This document shows positions 10,961 to 23,982 of a stretch of DNA of 64,000 nucleotides, piece after piece. Location of the stretch: assembly GCF_030272615.1 (NCBI RefSeq), contig NC_081409.1, positions 528,606,291-528,670,290 of the forward strand, given 5' to 3'. The number at the start of each line of letters is the position of its first letter. The first letter of the stretch is position 1. The notes beneath the pieces were generated by a model, which did not search any database, was not told the DNA's origin, and worked only from the letters and a program-made list of their open reading frames with translations. This DNA comes from Cryptomeria japonica. Its lineage: Eukaryota; Streptophyta; Pinopsida; Cupressales; Cupressaceae. Made by a program: the position numbers and the translations under genes.

Positions 10961-12765
10961 ATATAGCGTCATGAAATGATGTTATACCAAAGAAGAATAA
11001 AACATAGTGGAAAAAAGGACAAGGGCTAGTAGCATGATGCCCCAGTCATGGGATGAGGAAGAATGATAAGGAGGGAGGATGATGAGGAAGAAGTGGCATG
11101 CCCCCTCGAGAGGACATGCAGGTTTCAAGAACATGGGTGTGCTCTCGAAATGGAATTAGAAGAATAAGTGATGAAAGGATGAAGATAATAAAATAGGGAA
11201 GTAGGATGAGTTGGAGTGTTGCGAATGAAATGAGACAAAGAAATGATAAATGGATTGGATTTCTTGTTGAGCAAGTATAGAGAGAAAACCTAGATTTAAT
11301 ATTGCCATGGATAGTCTACACCATTGATTATAAGAACCAATATGATATGAAGATCCGAGGCGTGGACTAATGCTCAGTCAAATAGGAATGCCTTGCACAC
11401 AATCATGCAAGTGTTGATAAACACTAATGCAGGGTTGTCGATTCATACAAGGAAGACCTTCAAACACACCATGCCATGAAAACTATGCCCCATTATACAC
11501 TAGCCAATACATACCAAGACATAGGATGATCAAGGTAGTCCTGAACAAGTATAGTCTTGGGACACAAGATGAAAACAAAGCGAAAAGCTCAAGAATGCAA
11601 ACAATATGCACATGACCAACTTACCTCTCTTGCCAAGAGTAGGACATGGATTTGGATAAACTGCCAAACTAGGGAAGGATGCATCCCAATGGGTAGGTGA
11701 TGGATTGATGGATGACAAAAGACAAGCTAGATGCGCAAAGTCAGTGCGAGGTCAAGTAGATGTGGAAAGCTCAGTTTGATGGATTGGATAGGATTAGAAG
11801 AAGGATAAATGATTAGATAGGATGAAAAAGGGGGATGGATGATTGAATAGGATTGGATTGTGGATGGGATTAATTATTTGATTAGGAAGAGATGGTGAAT
11901 ATGATTGGATAAGATAGGATTTGGATTAGAAATTGGATTGGATGGGGTGGATTGGTGGATAGGATTTTGATTGAATGGAACCAATGACAAGGGAGAACCA
12001 AGGATTGGTAAGAGGATAGATGGATGAGGGATTTGTTTGGATAGGAGGTGGATTGATATGGATAGTAAATGGAGGAATAAAGGATGGAGGGTAGGGTGAT
12101 GGAGAACCAAGGACTATGCTGAAAATGAGTGCAATGCCCCACACTAGAGGTAGTGGAATTAAGGATGCAAGGATGGTGGATAAAGATGTATGAGTTTTGA
12201 AAAATAATGCATAATGGATATGGATGGTAGAGGATTAAGGCTTGAATTCTCCAAATCATGCATGCATATACATTTTTTTTGCCTCTTATATGATCAAGAT
12301 GAAAGATAGGAATGGAGGATTTATTTTGATAGGATGAGGGATATGAGATGGAGGATATGGATAGGATAGTCAAGATCAAAGATATGAAAGGAGAATGGAC
12401 TTAGATATGATGTAGATGGATGGGAGGATTGTGTGGATGAAGCTTGCCCCCAAGTGTAGAGTGCAAGGGGATGAGGAGATTACACATGATGCTTGTTTAC
12501 CAAGCTTTCATCCTGGTACTTTCCCAAGGTGCCACAAGAAGTGGTTTTCACCATTGGATGAAATGATTTTCTTTACTTTTTCCTGTTTTTTTAAATTTTT
12601 TTTTGCATTTTTCTTGATTTTTTGAATTTTTGGAATAGTTTGGATGGAGAAGGATAAGGATGAGTGGATATGGAAGATAGTGGATGTGTGAAGGTGGAAG
12701 GGAGGACTCAAGCATTTAGTTCCATAGATGGTATCCCTTAGTATTGCTTTGATGTGGAGGTATGC
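10961..12765. other. Element B interior, no coding call
   Basis: The plus strand is strongly purine-biased (GGAT/GATGG repeats) from about 11760. Minus-strand open frames here are low-complexity Pro/Ser/His/Ile strings with no domain. A clean polypyrimidine patch of T-runs lies at 12565-12640. I see no gene. Confidence 0.5.
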
Positions 12766-14835
12766 TCATAGATGTTGGTAACAATAATTGGGGAGATGAA
12801 ATGGATAGGGGATGGAAGATAAGAATTTTGAAAGGATTGGACTAACGGAATGGGATTGTGAAAAATGGATGGTGGATAATGGATGGGTTTTGAATAACTT
12901 GTGGAAGATAAACATTGGCATACACCTTGGAGGGTGGTGGAGTAGTGGGGGAGAGTGTTTTGAATTAGATGGGGGATAGAGTGTGGATTTTGGGAAATGA
13001 GGACCCAAAATAGAAGAAGGAGTTGGGATGGTGGATTTAGGGACATAAGGACCCAAAATGGATTTTGAAGATGGAGGATTAGAAGACTTATGATTGGATG
13101 GAGCTTTTGGATTAGCAAGTTTGGATGCCAATTTTGATTTTTCTTTGGGATGCATTGCCTCTTTGGGAATCCACATAGTTTTTGATTTTTTCTTTTGGGG
13201 TCTTTGTGGCCTTTTTTATTTTTCTTTCTTTCGGATCATTTTTTTGTTTTGAGCATGTTGTTTTGAGGGGAAATGTTGATCCTTTGATTTTTGTGGATTT
13301 TGAGCTTTATTATTTTTAGATTGGGCATCCAAATTGCTTCCAATAGAAATGGGATGGGTGCATGAGGATGAAGGATTGATGGATTTTATGGATGGGATGG
13401 TGGAAAGAGAGTGTTGGGAGGCATCCAAGGTTGTGTGCCTTTGTTGATCTTTCTTAGGGATTATTTGAGGTGATGGAGTGGTGGATGGAGGGATGTAAGG
13501 ACCCAATATGGATGGAAGGGATGGAGGATTAAGCATCGGAACATAGGGGCCCGAAATGGATGGAAGGAATGAAGGGTTTAACTTTAGAACATAGGGTCCC
13601 AAAATGGATACGAAAGATGAGGGATAGTGGGATTTAGGAGGAATAAAGGATGTACCAACATCTTGAGCATTATCTTGAGGACACTTATTATTTCAGAAAC
13701 AAGATGCAAGTCCATTTTGAGGGGGATGAGATGTGGAAGGAAGATTAGGATCTTTAGATGGATTGGGATCATGACATGGAGATGAAGGGATACTTTGATC
13801 TTGACTAGGTAGGGTATCATGAGATGGAGTGGGAGGGGTGATTGGATCATGAGATGGAGGAGGATCATGTGATGGAGGGAGAGGGTTGGATAGAGGAGTC
13901 AAATGATCATGAGAGGAAGTGGAGGGGATGGGATCATTAGATGGAGTGGAGGGAGATGCATTGTGAGATGAAGAGTATTCTATGCTAGCATGCTTTGGAA
14001 CAAGCTTTTGGCATGTTTGGAGTTGTGGGGATTGTGTGATGGAGGAAGGTATGGAAGATTTGATGTGAGTAGATGGCGAAATGGGGGTATCATGAAGTGT
14101 GGGAGATTGGGATTTGTTTTGAGGTGGAGGTGATTGGAGTGGATGGAGGACTTGAGGAGACTTGGCCACTTTTCTTTGAGGTGAGGATTTTGTCTCCTTT
14201 GCTAGAATGTCTTGGATAAGATTATGGATGATGGATTTGGAGGATGTTGACAATATGGATTTTTGAGGATTGGGATTAGATGGAAAATTGGGATTAGATG
14301 TGGGATTGGGATTGGGATTGGAATTAGAATTGGATGGAGGATTAGGATTGGGATTGGATGGAGGATTAGGATTGGGATTGGAATTGGATGGAGGATTAGA
14401 ATAATGGATTGGGGAATTAGGATTAATGATTGGAGGACTATGGAGTAAAGGATTTGGATGGGGAGTAGAGGTAATGAATTCATTGTAGAAGGATGGGGAT
14501 TGGGATGTAGATGGGGGGGGAGATGGAGGTAGACATATTGGATTAGAGGAGTATGTGGATGAGGGATAATATGGAGATATGCATGGGGAATAAGATGGAG
14601 ATATGGATGGGGAATAAGGTGGGTTTATGGATGGGGAATAACATGGATTTCCCTTGTTGAAGGTAGAGGAAGGATAAGAGATATGGTATAGATTGGGATT
14701 GGGTGCAATGTGTTGAGATGGGATGGATGAAGGTATGATAGGTGAGTGGGAGATTATGGGATTAACCTGGTAGGCAAGTTCATGAATTTTCATGAGCATC
14801 TTCTCATACCAAGCTTTGAAATTATGGGTAGTCAT
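12766..14835 (-). pseudogene. Element B ORF: Pro/Ser/Asn-rich protein, about 690 codons, two stops
   Basis: One phase runs from ATG 14835 (MTTHNFKAWYEKMLMKIHEL) to a stop near 12766, crossing stops at about 13693 and 13216. After a short helical start the protein is Pro/Ser/Asn/His-rich, with NPNPNPPSNPNP arrays at residues about 135-200 and SHDP repeats at about 300-370. The C-terminal third carries five copies of a motif SI(L/S)GP(Y/H)(V/I/F), for example SILGPYVPK and SILGPHFPK. A basic tract (PKEKSKLASKL) precedes the last copies. No enzyme domain is visible. Because G-rich simple repeat alone can yield such peptides, real coding is uncertain. The single phase over 2 kb and the spaced GPYVP motifs argue for it. 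Confidence 0.45.
14260..14410. repeat. GGATTGGGATTGG simple-sequence array
   Basis: Imperfect tandem GGATTGGGATTGGAATTG and GGATGGAGGATTAG units lie on the plus strand. They encode the Asn-Pro-rich stretch of the B ORF on the other strand. Related GATTGGATT arrays occur at 14920-15130 and 16718-16920. Confidence 0.8.
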
Positions 14836-15135
14836 GTTGAGAGTGAAGGATAAGAAGATGATTTTAAATGAAGATGAGGATTATGACTTGGCTTGGAATG
14901 ATGATGGATTATATTTGATTAGATTTTGATTTGGATTGGAATTGATTTGATTGGATTCATCCTTGGATTAGGACTTGATTGGATTGGTCCTTGGATTAGG
15001 ACTTGATTGGATTGCTCCTTGAATTAGGACTTGTCTCGGAATGATGATGGATTAGATTTAATTAGATTTTGATTTGGATTGGAATTGATTTGGATTGGAA
15101 TTGATTTGATTGGATTGATCCTTGGATTAGGAATT

Positions 15136-16717
15136 TGGTGCAGGGCACAGGACCTAGGAAGTCAAAATTATTAAGGTTTATGCATTTTATTGAGTTTTTC
15201 ATGTTTTGCATTGTAATAAGGATGAAAATTGAGCATCCATGTTGTTTTGGGCCTATATGTGTGGTCAAGACATTCTAAGGCCATTTTATAAGCCTAGAAT
15301 GCTCTTAGTCCACTAGGACCCCTCATTTGCACTCAAAACTCTTTTCATGATTTAGGTCTTGGGAATTGTTTAGGAAGTAGGTGGAAGTAATTTTAGACCC
15401 ACTACAATGATTAAAAGACCTTAGATTGATCATTTTAGGTCCTTTTGCAAAGTTGTCAAAAAGTTGCAAAGTTGTCAAAAAAATTGTCAAAGTTGCATGA
15501 CAACTTTTCCAAAATTGGTTGTAGGGTAGTTTGAACGCCTCTAACTGTTGGAGATCAGTTAGTTGGGCATATGGAGGTCTATTTGAGGTTTTCCCTTCGA
15601 AATCCAAGAGGTTAGAAGGTTTTGTGAGGTAAAAAGACAAATTTGCTGCAATAAAACACAGATTTTCTAAGAAAACACGTTTTGTACGGCCTTGTACGGA
15701 TTGGTACGGAAGATATAATGCCATGATTGTGTGGAGGACTGAATAACCTTTCATTTGGTGGTGATTTGATCCAATTTGGTGCTGTGTGGTGAAAGTTATT
15801 GCATTTTTTCTGACTGTAACCCGTGAACCTGGGGTTTTGAGGTTTTTAACACAAAATGTTTGATATCTTGCAATCCCTACATTGAAAATTTCTAATTTTC
15901 TGGGGTTTGAAAGGTATGAGGATTTATTTTAAGATTCATAAGTCTTAGAGTCTGGAAAACAAGGAAAGAGGGTGTTTGGTCCAGCAATAGGCTGAATATC
16001 TTCATGTATTCAGCCTGGCACATGATGAATGGAGATAGTTTTTGAAGAGAATGACCCAAGACCTGGTTCTAAACCATTGAAGTGTGTTCCTAGGAGGTGG
16101 GAAGACCTTCTAAAACCACTGCCCTCATAGTATGCACCCAACTTCCTTAGTTTCCAAGTGTTCCAAGCCAATTTGGCCAATTAGGCTTGTGAGACTTGTT
16201 GAGATCTAGGGATTGCAGGAATGCTGTGGGGATCTGCCCTTTTGAAGTATGTTTAGTAACCACAAGGAGGTGTCAAAACCATTAAAATAGCATTAGGTCC
16301 CTTGGAAAAATCTTTTGGTATCACCCGATTTGCATTTTTGAGACCTAGTGGCTTAATAGGTCAAAGTGGGCAATTTGAGTTGGAGGGTTTGTAGAATCAA
16401 ACCAAAGGTGGATTCATGATTTTCTAGGGTCAAATGAAGTGTCCCCATTGATTTTTCTGATCAGAGAAGTCATTTGAGTCATTTTCCCATTTTGTGGCCT
16501 ATTGAGGGATTGAAGCCCTGAAGTCAAAATTGGATCAAAGTTGCATTTGTCTTGGTGAGTAGATTTGGTTTAGTGCAGGCTTTTAGACAGGTTTAGGAGT
16601 ACCTTTGTAACCAACATCAAGTGTGTGTGTGGTTGGTTGTACCTTTGGAGTCACCTCTTTGAACCCTAGAGGGTTTTTGAGTTTGGTCTCACACCTTCAG
16701 TTGTGTACTCTGCATCA
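15136..16717 (+). repeat. Solo LTR (1,582 bp) inside element B
   Basis: It begins TGGTGCAGGGCACAGG and ends CTCTGCATCA, with perfect 5-bp flanks GAATT at 15131-15135 and 16718-16722. It splits the GATTGG/CCTTGG array of element B cleanly. It shares a TGCAGGGCAC start and a GTTGCAAAGTTGTC block with the LTR of chromovirus C, in opposite orientation, so it probably belongs to a related chromovirus family. Confidence 0.8.
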
Positions 16718-16925
16718 GAATTGATTGGATTGGTCCTTGGATTAGGACTTGATTTGATTGGATTGGTTGATTGATTGAATGGATTGGATTGAATTGGATT
16801 GAATTGGATTGCATTGGATTGGATTAGGTTGGATTTGATTTGATTTGATTGGATTGGATTAGGTTGGATTTGATTGAATTGGATTGGGTTGGATTAGGTT
16901 GGATTTGATTGATTGGAATTTTGGA
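16718..16925. repeat. TTGGATTGGATT array
   Basis: Imperfect repeats of GATTGGATTGAATT on the plus strand continue the array seen before the solo LTR. No coding is proposed. Confidence 0.75.
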
Positions 16926-17159
16926 GATTTGATTGGACTAGAGGAAGAATGAACATTAGTTGAGGAAGGATGATTGGTTGAATGGATGAATGTGGATTGG
17001 GTTTGGAGAATTTCTTGGATAGATAGAAATGGATTAAAGATTTGATGATGGCAAGATGGAATTTGGAAAGAGGGGTGATTGATTGGTTGTGGGGGATGGA
17101 CTTGGCAAGAGATGTCAAGTAAAGAAAACACAATGGTCAAGAGAAGTTAGACTCAAAAG

Positions 17160-18460
17160 ACACTCATGCTCCTTCACAATATATCCTATGGCGAGAAAAG
17201 ACAATAGTCAATGAATCCCAATTGGTTTCCCAGCTACGCTTACCCAGAGCGGGCACTTAGATGCTTGACCCCACTGGCTCCCCTCCACGACACTCACTTC
17301 TTTGGGGCAGCCAAGCATCAATTCCCATGAAAACTCCTCATGGCGAACTTTGTGTCTCTACTAAGGGCCATAAAAATATGGGCGGCTTCGGAGGTCCGAC
17401 CTCCTACACTAATGACTAGAAGATTTTTGGCCACTATGCACAAGGTGTTTAATATGGCTTCCCGTTAGGAGCTACCCTTCACAGTTGCGCAAGTGCAATT
17501 GAGGCCTATAGCCCAACAAATCACCAAGAACTTAGCAGTCATGCAAGCATCATTGAGATCTCTAGGATCCTACTAAGCACCCAATGTGAGAGTGAACTCC
17601 TCATATAGCCCCAACCATTGACCCTTTCATAGTCAATGGCCTATTTATTATAGTGAGTTGGGAACCCCAGGTCTAGGTGTACTCACTTGGGTCGTTCCCC
17701 TCTTACCTTCTCAAAGAGAAAGTTGGGAGGGAAGGCCCGCTAAGGGTAAGAATACAATCAAACAAGAAAAGGTTCGAGGGTTGGGATTTCTGATTGTCTA
17801 TGTAGACACGAGCATACTCTCCTACCTCTACACTTTCCTCAAACACAAAAAGCAAGAGTTCTTTTACCCCTAATTAAAATCTAGGTGCCTAGAATAAATG
17901 ATTAAGAAAAACACAATGTTTGGTCGGATTTCTTTAGGCAACCTGCAAAAAACTAGATTAGCAGTTTGAAAATGAAGTCTTCAACAAGTGTCCTGCAAAA
18001 GACAAAAGAATGACAAAAATATATTTTTTTAATTTTTTTTTTTTTTTGGGAATGAGTTGAAAAACAAGAATAAAAAATTTTCTACTAATGACAAATGTGG
18101 ATTTGGAGGAAAATTTGATGGGTAAATGGGGTTTGACTAGGTTTTTGCCACTTTCTAGCAGATAAGCAAGCATAAAATGGGGATTTTCAAGGAGAGATGA
18201 AGGAATGGAAAAATTTGTCCAAGAGGGACAAAGAAGAAAAAATTGGAGATAGACAATATGGAAAAATTTGGAGGTGATTGGATAAAACTAGAAGTTATGG
18301 CAAACCTTAAAAATAGAGAAATGTGAGATTTCGAGCTTCAAAAAGTGGAATTTGGGATAAGGTCCCCAAGGAACAAAATGTAAAAAATGAAATGGTGGGG
18401 GATCTAGTGAATTCTGGAGGAAAACAGAGTGAAAATGAAGAAGATATGGGAAAAAAATAG
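17160..18460. other. Element B leader region, non-coding
   Basis: This is more GC-balanced than the rest of B, with text such as GGCGGCTTCGGAGGTCCGAC and GAGTGAACTCCTCATATAG. No coding frame with recognisable domains is seen on either strand. It lies between the 5' LTR side and the B ORF, so it would be transcribed leader. Confidence 0.45.
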
Positions 18461-18473
18461 AATAAATTCCTGC

Positions 18474-18940
18474 AGTCGTGCTGATTTGCAGACAGCCGCG
18501 CTAATGCGTGAGCGATCGTGCTAATAGACAGATTATTAAAATTAAACAAAGCAGATAACATAAAAGGAAAAACTGCAGATGTGTTGATTATTAGGTGCTC
18601 GCGCTGATGCATGGGTGCTCGCACTGATACGTGGACGCTCGCGTCAAAACAACTAAAGTTAGTGCCGAAAATTCAAAATTCAAATTTTTGACAAAAACGC
18701 TCGTGCTAATCATAGAGCGGTCGCACTAAAGCAACAACATAATGGAAATAGAAATGAGAAGGTAGAAGAATGAAGAAGAGGAAGAATGAGAAGGAGATAG
18801 AGAAATTTTCGTGGTGGTCACGCTGAAGCATAGTGAGCCGCCAAAAATTTTGAAATTTTTCTACGGTCGCGCTGAACCCGAGGTGGTCGCGCTGATTAGC
18901 AGTTGATCACGTTGATCTAGAAATGGTCGCGCTGAAGCGT
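18474..18940. repeat. Cluster of TCGCGCTGA-like motifs near the primer site of B
   Basis: About 13 copies of YCGYRCTRA(T/A) lie within 470 bp, for example at 18476, 18496, 18516, 18599, 18619, 18701, 18721, 18818, 18867, 18887, 18906 and 18927. Spacing is irregular (20-100 bp). Variants such as TCGCACTGA and TCACGTTGA differ by CG to TG or CA changes. Confidence 0.8.
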
Positions 18941-19000
18941 GAAGCATGAATCTACAAAAAACCTTCACAAAAACCTCAATTTTTTGGTTAAATTTGGGAC

Positions 19001-19022
19001 GTGGGTCCCACCGGGTGTGCCA
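19001..19022 (-). other. Primer-binding site of element B
   Basis: The minus strand reads TGGCACACCCGGTGGGACCC three bases inside the LTR. It ends in TGG complementary to a tRNA CCA end, as expected. I cannot name the tRNA with certainty. Confidence 0.65.
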
Positions 19023-19025
19023 AAA

Positions 19026-19452
19026 TGAAGAGGGGAAAATGGATTAGAAGGTCAAATGATCAAAACATAATGAAATAAACATGAAAATGCTAAAAACATT
19101 AAGACACCATTTTATCTTGCTATTTTACCTTCTCCTTCGGATTGAGCTTGATGAAGTGAAGGCACCCCTTGATGATGCTCCACTTGATATGCTCCTTGCT
19201 TGATTTTAGATGTGGAATGCTCTCCTTTATGCTCAACAAGGTGGATTAAGGATTTGATAGATTTGAGGGAGGATTAGAAGGGGATGAGAGAAGAAATAGG
19301 CAGCATGACAATGCATGAGAAGTGGATGATTTGTGAGGAGAATAGGCTCCAATTTATAGATTGGAAAAGGCCAATGGAGGGCCAAGATTGATTTGATTAT
19401 GAAGGTTTGAGATTGATTTGAGATAGAAGGCATGAATCAAGGGTGCCTTGGG
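19026..19452 (-). repeat. 5' LTR of element B, first part
   Basis: It matches 10022-10448 and is interrupted at CCTTGGG by element C1. The remainder is at 26237-26734. Confidence 0.9.
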
Positions 19453-20253
19453 TGTTAGTATTCCCAAAGATACTAAGAGGGGGGGGTGAATCAGCATCTG
19501 ACCAATGAGTGTATTTTCTGAACTTATTATATGAAAAGCATTCCAAAACTGTGTACTGGTAAACCAAAATTAATGCAGTAAATATAAATAATAAGCACAA
19601 CATGAAATACACACCATAACATAATATTTTAATGAGGAAACCCGATGTGGGAAAAACCTCGGTGGGATTTGTGACCCACAATATTCACTTACTAGCCAAT
19701 AAGAGAATATTACTATTTACAATAGGGGCCTACACATGCAGGAAGGCCAAGTGCCTAGAGCTCACTGCTCAGTTACAAAAGAAGTCACACTGACTTACAA
19801 AAATAGATTATACAAATCCAATGTCATGTACTGCTTTAGATCAGCATCTGCTATGCCAGGTTCAGTGCCAGTTTAAGCTCTGTAATAATCATAAACCCTT
19901 ATCCAAGATATGCCTTACAATTCGCACATTAGGTCTGCAATAATCTAACCATATCCTTATCCACTTCCTATATCCTACTTACAAATGGTCTCCATGATCT
20001 CATACTTATATGAGTCTTATTACAATCCACCATGTTAGCTTACAAAAAGATTTTACAATTAAATACAAAATACAATTAAACAAAATTCCTGTCGGCTATG
20101 GTGTCGGTAATCAATCTTTTCGGTGCCGGTGAACTATGTGCAAGTGTAGAGTCTGTCGGTGTCGGTGCCTTCCGGTAACATATGATTGTAAGATTGCCAT
20201 CAATGACAATACCTGCAATCACCTACAATTTCTCATTGGAACATTTGCCAACA
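19453..20253 (-). repeat. 3' LTR of element C1
   Basis: On the minus strand it starts TGTTGGCAAATG and ends GGAATACTAACA. The C-run block GATTCACCCCCCCCTC lies near the end. The U3 part holds CCGGT/GTCGGT-rich sequence at 20091-20190. Confidence 0.9.
20091..20166 (-). promoter_or_regulatory. Four DRE/CRT-like cores in the C1 LTR
   Basis: GTCGGC at 20091 and GTCGGT at 20103, 20155 and 20161 read as RCCGAC on the element's coding strand. RCCGAC is the core bound by DREB/CBF transcription factors in plant cold and drought responses. The cluster sits in the U3 part of the LTR. That it is functional is inference. Confidence 0.4.
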
Positions 20254-20460
20254 ATCTCCCCCTTTGGCATTGATGGAAACACTCATGAGAAAAATCCAAA
20301 AAGTGTCCAAAAAAGAATCTGCCAAAACTTGTCAAAACTGTGTTACCAAAATGTGTGCTCCCCCTGAGCTGATGATGTCTTTCTTCTGATCATTTTTCTC
20401 ATCTCCACTTCATTTTTCTCATCTCCACTACTCCCCCTTTGGCATCAATGACAAAGGTTG

Positions 20461-23400
20461 TCATTCATTGTCAATGGAGTGTGGTTCCTGCCTAGATCCT
20501 TGTAACTGGTGGGTTACAATCTGATAGATGTCCTCCAATGCAAAATTTTGACTGTCACTGAACCTTTTGATGTCCTTTAATGTCACTTCAGTTCTCTTAA
20601 TTGTACCAGTGAGTATGTGCATTTGCTCTTCCGGTGTCTTAAATCCTAGAACCAGAGCCTCAGAAATTTCTTTTCTCAAAGAAATGAGGTAGTCCAGTTT
20701 GAGACCTAGTTTGCATTTTAAATCCTTTGCCTTAAACTTTATCTTTTCTTTATCATTTTCTACCTTTTCAATTTTCTCCTCAAGAACTACAATATTCTTT
20801 TCAACTTCCAAAAATGAATCTGATGTTCCTATTAAGTTGTCAACAATATTGTTGATTTCTTTTTGTGCTTTGCTAATCTCTGAGTCTATGTCCTCTATCA
20901 AAATATCAGTTTTGCAGGTATCTATGTATAGTTTCTTGAAATCCAAAATTGTTTCTCCTAATGCCGGTAATAAGGTTTCCATTTGTTCCTTATTCTTCTT
21001 CATTGTTTCGTCAAAGAATTTTTCTTTTTCCCTATTCATTTTCTCTTTGAATGTACCTTCATTTATCTGGTCTAGTGTTATTAGGTTGTCGGTTATATAC
21101 TTAGACAATGTGTCTAATTAGCTCAATGAATCTTTATTATCTACGATACACTTTGGAGCTAACATCTTCAAAATTGGTAAAGTGTCATCTATAGCCTTAT
21201 AAGCTTGTGCATTACACTCTGTTATTTTCTTTATTGAATCCAAGAGTACCTCTGTTACATTTGTTGGCCTAAATTCAGTCATAGATGTACCAGATAACTG
21301 TCCAACTATTTTCACAATTTGTAATCCATCGGTGGTTGTGATAGCTTTTCTTTCCTCTTTCTCTGGAGGATCTATTTGAGTTTGCATTTCCACTACCAAG
21401 GGCTTGGGTTTTTCAGATGAAGTCGGTGGTACAGTTTGAGTAGGTACCTGAGAAGGACCATGTTGCTCTACCTATTTCTCTATGTTTTCCTCAGCAAGAG
21501 CCTATTGCTCTAATGGTTTCTTTGATTGTGTTTCAGATGATTTCACTATAGTGTCCACTACCAATTTTTCTGTTTTTACTTCTCTGCTGTCTACTGTCGG
21601 TGACTCAGTTGGTTTTTCAGTTTCAGTGGTTGTCGGTGGCTCAGTAGATGCATTAGTATGCACATCTATGGTCTTTGTCTTTCTAGTGTCTGGGGGATCA
21701 TTTGATCCTTCAATTTGTTGTTGTTCCCCAATTCCAATGTCTTCAATTCCAATATTTCCTACCGGTGGCTCTGTTGCCACATTTGTCTTCTCAGTTGATT
21801 CCTTATCCACCACAATATTAACTTCCTGAGTGTCAATGTTCATTGTGTATAACACCTCAGAATCAGGATTCGTATCCTCATGTGGTGTCTCCACATTCTC
21901 AGTAGCCAGTGATGTGTCATCAGTTAGTACTGGTGGAGTATCAAAGGTTGGTGGGGGTAAATTATCTGTTATTTTTAGGCTTGGAGGTCCACCTACCTTA
22001 CCTTTCGCCTTATCCTTTTGGTAGACTTTGATAGTCTTTGGTCTCTTAAGTTCTTCCTATTTTTCTTTCTCTATAAAAAATATGTCCCACTGATCTGTAG
22101 TCTCTTATGTTATTTTATTTACTCTACCTGCCATAAGTGCAACATGCTGATGTCCAGTTGAGAATATTGTCTGGTTTGCTTCACTGACCAGCTCATCAAT
22201 TTCTTGTGTGGAGTTCACTGGGTGAACTGCAAGTAGCTTTTCTATTTTGATTTTCTTATCTATTTCAACAATAGCTACCCTTATATCTTCTAACCTTATG
22301 TATAAATCATTGGGTATCTCATCCACAATTTCCATCAGAAATTTCTTATAAATGTCTAAGTGTAAGATTACACTATTTTCTATGCTCTCCTTTTCATCAT
22401 TTGATAGTGTGTTATATAACTTACTGATGTTTTTAAATTTCCCATCCTTAGTTATTTCATTCAAAAGTTTATCAAATGGTGGAATAACCTACCTTTTCTC
22501 TCTCTTCTTTGGTGTTAATTTCTTAGGTGTCATCTTTTTAGCTGGAGGCCTAACTGCCTATTGTTTTTGTCTTGTCTTTCTGAGTGTAGGTGAGGGTGCT
22601 AGTGAGGGTCTTCTTTTTCTTTCTACCATTTTGAATACAGTCAGTATCTCATTGTTAGAAGAAGTTGCAACCGGTGAAAGATGTACTTTCGGTTGAAGTC
22701 CTTCTAGTTCACTTTCCTTAATACCAGTTTTATTCAAAACATCTTCCTTTATTGCTTTTGCCTGTCTTGAACCTCTCCTAACTATTTGCTCAGTTTTCTT
22801 AACTCTTTTCTAAGATTGAATGCCACTTTCAATTGTTTCAGCATTGCCAAATACTTTTTCTGTCGGCTCCTTAGGGGCTTCTATGAGGGCTTTTGCATAA
22901 GTTTCAACTATGTTGTCATCAGCCTCATATCCCATCTCTATAACCCAAATAGTTCTAGGAACAACTGCCTCCATCCAAATTTCATCTTTCTTTATCATAA
23001 CGCATATCTCTTTTTGATATTTATCAACAATTTCTTGAGATAGCCTTATTCTTGTCTTCATTCTAGCCTTCAGTGCTTGAAAATGTTCATTTATATTTTT
23101 CTCGCTATCATCTCCCATGTTGTTTAGTATGTCTAACAGTTGCTTTCCTACCGGTATATCAAAAGCAAAGTCTTTCCTACCAATACCGGGTACTTCGTTT
23201 GTAATGTATAGCATTAAGCACACAAGCAAGTTACCAAATCTGAAAGTTCCCTTCTTATCACCTTTGATTTTTTTCAAGTTGTCTATCAGTTCATCTTTAA
23301 GCCATTCACATACATCAGTTCTTGCATTATTATTTATCATGTCATATGCACTTTTAATACATAAGCTGGAGACTGAGTTCAGTCTGTTTGCATGTGAGTC

Positions 23401-23982
23401 CTTATAACCAAGAATCACACTGACAAATATAACATTGATGTCCTTCACATCATTGACTCTTACAGATCTTTTGTCAAATGTTGCATCGGTTAAGGTCATC
23501 ACAGTGTCCTTTGGTACTTTCTTAGTTCTGTCAGGCCTGCTACCGGTGGAAGGTAAGCCTGCTACTACCCTAACTACCTCTTTAGTGATCTTATGGATGG
23601 AATCCAACCAAAATAATTCGCCATGAACTCTGCTCAAGACAATCCTTATCACATCTTTTGGAAGATCAAGGATACTAAGAATGTCCACAAAACCTAGGGT
23701 TTCCACTATCTTGTGTTCCGGTTTAACATTACCATTTTCATCACAAATTACAGTCCTATACATGTTCTTAATTTCATCATCTCCTAGTTCCTCAATATGA
23801 CAATGTATATACATTCTATGATCCTCTGCATAAACTACTCCCTTAGGTATTTTCAAAAATGCTCCTAGGGTATCATCTTTCTTTGCAATTTTGGGAATAA
23901 GTTTGAACACGGGTCTAGGGCGCTTGATAACTTCAATCAAAGTAGGGTTTGCAATAAATTCAGGTGCAGATGAAGAAGCCAT
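20461..23982 (-). pseudogene. ORF2 of element C1, 1,174-codon frame with at least eight stops
   Basis: One phase runs from ATG 23982 (MASSSAPEFIANPTLIEVI) to a stop at 20461. The first 390 residues are open: residues 20-60 (RPRPVFKLIPKIAKKDD), about 65-75 IHCHIEELGDDE, about 110-150 PKDVIRIVLSRVHGELFWLD and VVRVVAGLPSTG, about 200-225 HANRLNSVSSLCIKSAYDM, about 235-265 CEWLKDELIDNL and FRFGNLLVCLMLY. A basic NLS-like stretch follows (TRQKQ, TPKKLTPKKREKR), then an acidic Ser/Thr-rich linker, and a helical C-terminus ending VTHQLQG. Stops are TAG at 22810, 22558, 22489, 22057, 21502 and 21472, and TAA at 22105 and 21118. The product and fold are unrecognised. Conservation with G and E marks it as a real protein family. 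A TATA box lies 151 bp upstream. Confidence 0.75.

Noticed and set aside
11882-12379. Ser/Pro/Ile/His-rich minus-strand frame as a gene
   Set aside because: Arises from GGAT-rich simple sequence; overlapping phases give similar strings and no motif is conserved.
13584-13868. Leu/His/Pro-rich minus-strand frame
   Set aside because: Shadow of the element B ORF in another phase, low complexity only.
22352-23626. Phe/Ser-rich plus-strand frames opposite ORF2
   Set aside because: Antisense shadows of the conserved minus-strand ORF2.
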